Of a stretch of 64,000 nt of DNA, positions 61,865 to 64,000 are shown one piece after another; position 1 is the first letter of the stretch, and each line of letters begins with the position of its first letter. The DNA is taken from NCBI RefSeq assembly GCF_900141635.1, contig NZ_FSRH01000001.1, positions 62,001 to 126,000 of the forward strand, read 5' to 3'. The stretch is from Peptoclostridium litorale DSM 5388. GTDB taxonomy: Bacteria > Bacillota > Clostridia > Peptostreptococcales > Peptostreptococcaceae. Both the position numbers and the translations under genes were made by a program. Below the pieces are notes generated by a model. The model was not told where the DNA came from and did no database searches. It saw only the letters and a list, made by a program, of their open reading frames with translations.

Positions 61865-63244
61865 TTGAACGCAGGAAATAAAGGAAAGATACTAAAACTA
61901 TTTATGCTTGGAGGAGTAATATTTTCAATGCATTTTGGAAGCTCAAGCATGATATGGCCTATGACATGGGGCAAGGAAAGTGGAAGTTCGGTAATAATGG
62001 CTTTCGGGGGGATATTCCTCACGGCGCTTTTGTTTCCACTTTTGGGGTATGTCGCTCTCTCGAAAGGAAACGGGACATTTTATTCCATAGTGTGCAGGAT
62101 ATCAAAACCTATGGCTCTTATATTTTGCGGAACCACAATGCTTGTGTTGGGTCCACTGTTTGTGATCCCGCGAATGAGCGCAGCTGCATGGGATGCATTT
62201 GTACAGATATCAGGATTTGCAAATACATCATTTGTACCGGGATTCATATTCTCCATAATATATTATATTATAGTGTACTGGTTCATATCGAAACGATCAC
62301 AGACAATAAACAAGATCGGGAAAATACTACTTCCTGTACTTCTCGTCTCTGTAAGCGCAATAATATCTAAGGGGATACTAAGTCCAATATCGCCAGTTCT
62401 TCCTCCTGTATACAGTGAACCAGCTTTTGCTTATGGATTCAGGGAAGGGTATGCAACTCTTGAACTGCCGTGTGCGCTTGTATATGCGACCATAATAATA
62501 TCCGAATTAAAGCACAGGGGATTAGAAGGCAAGAATCTGGAAAAGAATCTCTACATAGTGGGCATATTGGGGATAGGAATACTCTCGCTAGTTCATTTTG
62601 GCCATATGGTCGTAGGCTCGCATGCCGCAGGAGTATATAAGGACCTTAAATACGCAAGCCTCTATGCAGCTGTAGTCGTAAATCTGTGGGGCCAGGCGGG
62701 CGGTATAATATTCAACATAGCACTTTTATTCGCATCGTTTACTGCGGCAATAGGAATATCAGTATCAACGGCCAGCTATTTTGAAGAAATTACAAACTCG
62801 AAGATATCATATGCTAAAGGTGCTGCGGGAACTCTTTTTGTAAGCATGCTCATAAGCAGCATGGGGCTTTCTGCAATAGTCGAGTTTATAACTCCCATGC
62901 TCAATGTTGTATATCCTTCTGCCATAGTCATGACGCTTTACTATTCGCTTTTGGGCCAGATAGAATCAAAACCCGCTGTGTTTGCTTCATACAAATATGC
63001 ATTCACCGCTTCGTTTGCATGGGGAATAGTGGAAGGGATTCAAGGCTATATGAATATGTTTGGGGCACGTTCAAATATGCTGGATATGTTCATATCAAAA
63101 ATGCCGCTTTCAGAGTATGGGCTGGGATGGATATGCACGGCAGCAATTTTTGCAGCACTAGGATTTATAGCAAGAAACCTAAGGCAGGGCTCTCCGAAAT
63201 ATGCGTGTGGCGATATTCAAAAAGCACAGGCTCAATCGAAATAA
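61865..63244 (+). CDS. Branched-chain amino acid / LIVCS (BrnQ)-family permease
   Basis: 459 residues, about 12 helices. The N-terminus LKLFMLGGVIFSMHFGSSSMIWP and LFVIPRMSAAAWDAF match the LIVCS/BrnQ sodium:amino acid symporter fold (FGAGNLIFP and PRTxAxSxE equivalents), though sequence is well diverged from classic BrnQ, so the substrate is open. TTG61865 is preferred (GGGATG 9 bases before); TTG61844 and GTG61856 are alternatives. It has its own sigma-54 promoter and a terminator at 63278, so it is a single transcript. Control by the LevR-like protein upstream would make it an inducible amino acid importer. Confidence 0.85.
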   Translation: MNAGNKGKILKLFMLGGVIFSMHFGSSSMIWPMTWGKESGSSVIMAFGGIFLTALLFPLLGYVALSKGNGTFYSIVCRISKPMALIFCGTTMLVLGPLFVIPRMSAAAWDAFVQISGFANTSFVPGFIFSIIYYIIVYWFISKRSQTINKIGKILLPVLLVSVSAIISKGILSPISPVLPPVYSEPAFAYGFREGYATLELPCALVYATIIISELKHRGLEGKNLEKNLYIVGILGIGILSLVHFGHMVVGSHAAGVYKDLKYASLYAAVVVNLWGQAGGIIFNIALLFASFTAAIGISVSTASYFEEITNSKISYAKGAAGTLFVSMLISSMGLSAIVEFITPMLNVVYPSAIVMTLYYSLLGQIESKPAVFASYKYAFTASFAWGIVEGIQGYMNMFGARSNMLDMFISKMPLSEYGLGWICTAAIFAALGFIARNLRQGSPKYACGDIQKAQAQSK

Positions 63245-63277
63245 AATATAAAAACGCCAAAATAACTCCTTGAAATG

Positions 63278-63310
63278 GGCCGTATGCTTTTATGTGTACG
63301 GCCTGTTTTT
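63278..63310 (+). terminator. Terminator of the permease gene
   Basis: GGCCGTA / TACGGCC stem followed by TGTTTTT. Confidence 0.8.
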
Positions 63311-63418
63311 ATGAATCCATAATACCGATTCATTTATGAACGCATTAATGTTATCATATATATAATAACTGTTAGTATTACATATAATTTAGAAATAATA
63401 AAAATCAGGGGGCGGCAT

Positions 63419-64000
63419 ATGCATTCCAATTATTCTGACATTGAAAACAGCATGATTCAAAAAATAAGGCAGGTCAAAGACACTGGTGAGTTTGAAAACT
63501 GTATAATGTATAGTGTTTCATCTTATGATGAAAATTCAAATAAAAAGGGTTTATTTAAATTTGGCTCACAGGCAGTACAGCTCGAGGAGTATATTAAAAC
63601 GACTGAAGAAAAAATACTGTTTGACTTTGGTGTAAGTAATTATGACAGAGAAATGGTCTACAGGGAATTTTCATTAAGCTGTTCTTCTGTAATTAGAATC
63701 GGCTTTCAGATGGATATCTTTGGAGGCCGAATGGAATATGTCGAAATGCTATACACCGATGACATTGAAAAATGTAAAACTGAATTTGTAAAATTCTTAA
63801 CTTTCCAATACGACAACCTTTTAAAATCACATATGGAGATTGATACTGTAAACCTTGAAGGTGAAGAGGTTGTTTTGGATATGAGTTTTGAGCAAGTTGA
63901 AACGCTTCAAAAAATCACATATTCGCTTTATAAAAACACATCATCAGAGACAGAACTTTTGATACTGTCTGCACTCAGCAGGCATATGAAAAACTTGATA
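63419..64000 (+). CDS. Hypothetical protein, 3' end outside window
   Basis: Open frame of at least 194 residues from ATG63419 behind AGGGGGG: MHSNYSDIENSMIQKIRQVK ... to the right edge with no stop. The visible part is soluble, acidic, mixed alpha/beta, with no signal peptide and no motif I recognise. It follows the permease gene by about 170 bases with a terminator between, so it is probably a separate transcript. Confidence 0.75.
   Translation, partial: MHSNYSDIENSMIQKIRQVKDTGEFENCIMYSVSSYDENSNKKGLFKFGSQAVQLEEYIKTTEEKILFDFGVSNYDREMVYREFSLSCSSVIRIGFQMDIFGGRMEYVEMLYTDDIEKCKTEFVKFLTFQYDNLLKSHMEIDTVNLEGEEVVLDMSFEQVETLQKITYSLYKNTSSETELLILSALSRHMKNLI

Noticed and set aside
1-64000. CRISPR array, rRNA or tRNA genes, prophage
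   Set aside because: No spaced repeats, no tRNA cloverleaf or rRNA sequence and no phage structural genes were seen.

Overview
The window looks like part of the chromosome of a low-to-medium-GC Firmicute of class Clostridia, most likely a strictly anaerobic amino-acid fermenter of the Peptostreptococcaceae/Peptoclostridium kind. The basis is strong AGGAGG-type ribosome binding sites with frequent TTG and GTG starts, T-box leaders before aminoacyl-tRNA synthetase genes, a ferredoxin-dependent indolepyruvate oxidoreductase, an AGCS-type alanine/glycine symporter, a glycine riboswitch, a group-B-like [FeFe] hydrogenase and an IS200/IS605-type TnpB element. The organism assignment is inference; no rRNA or tRNA gene is visible. 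Both edges cut genes (a UBA-like/DUF4342 protein at the left, an unknown protein at the right).

Region 1 (1-14000) is mostly ordinary chromosome. It holds an OmpR/ArlS-like two-component pair, an Rrf2 regulator, a HAD phosphatase, S-adenosylmethionine decarboxylase (speD), a MATE transporter followed by a yjdF-type riboswitch and yjdF, pirin, tyrS behind a Tyr T-box, a DEAD-box helicase and topoisomerase III.

Region 2 (about 13.75-27.66 kb) is accessory. It carries a secreted peptidoglycan-binding protein behind a sigma-54-type promoter, then a metal-handling set: a DUF2933 membrane protein, a DUF302 protein, a CopB-type ATPase with CPH motif, an NtrC-family two-component system, an LDCC-motif miniprotein, an HMA-SafE-double-cupredoxin fusion and a CopA-type ATPase with CPC motif. 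The block is bracketed in direct orientation by the 3' end of topB and a decayed copy of that 3' end (63 of 73 bases identical by hand alignment), so it was probably brought in by recombination at topB.

Region 3 (27.6-45.9 kb) has a ferritin-like protein, a membrane diguanylate cyclase, an unknown secreted protein, a group II PLP decarboxylase, a second OmpR two-component pair, a pgsA-msrAB-flavodoxin operon, an ACT/UPF0210 pair behind a glycine riboswitch, iorAB, the AGCS symporter, a second HAD phosphatase and a macrodomain protein.

Region 4 (46.2-49.1 kb) is a TnpB element that sits exactly between a good RBS-ATG and the body of an [FeFe] hydrogenase gene. The hydrogenase must now start from a TTG with an RBS supplied by the element's end. 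It is followed by an isolated trpB behind a Trp T-box and by glyS behind a Gly T-box.

Region 5 (52.6-63.2 kb) is regulatory. A four-gene signalling operon (large hybrid histidine kinase, CheR, stand-alone CheB, REC-GGDEF) is followed by two tiny translationally coupled ORFs behind a structured leader, then a LevR-like sigma-54 activator, then a BrnQ/LIVCS-family permease that has a near-perfect -24/-12 sigma-54 promoter. The last two form a plausible regulator-target pair in which a sugar-PTS-style regulator has been put to use for amino-acid transport.
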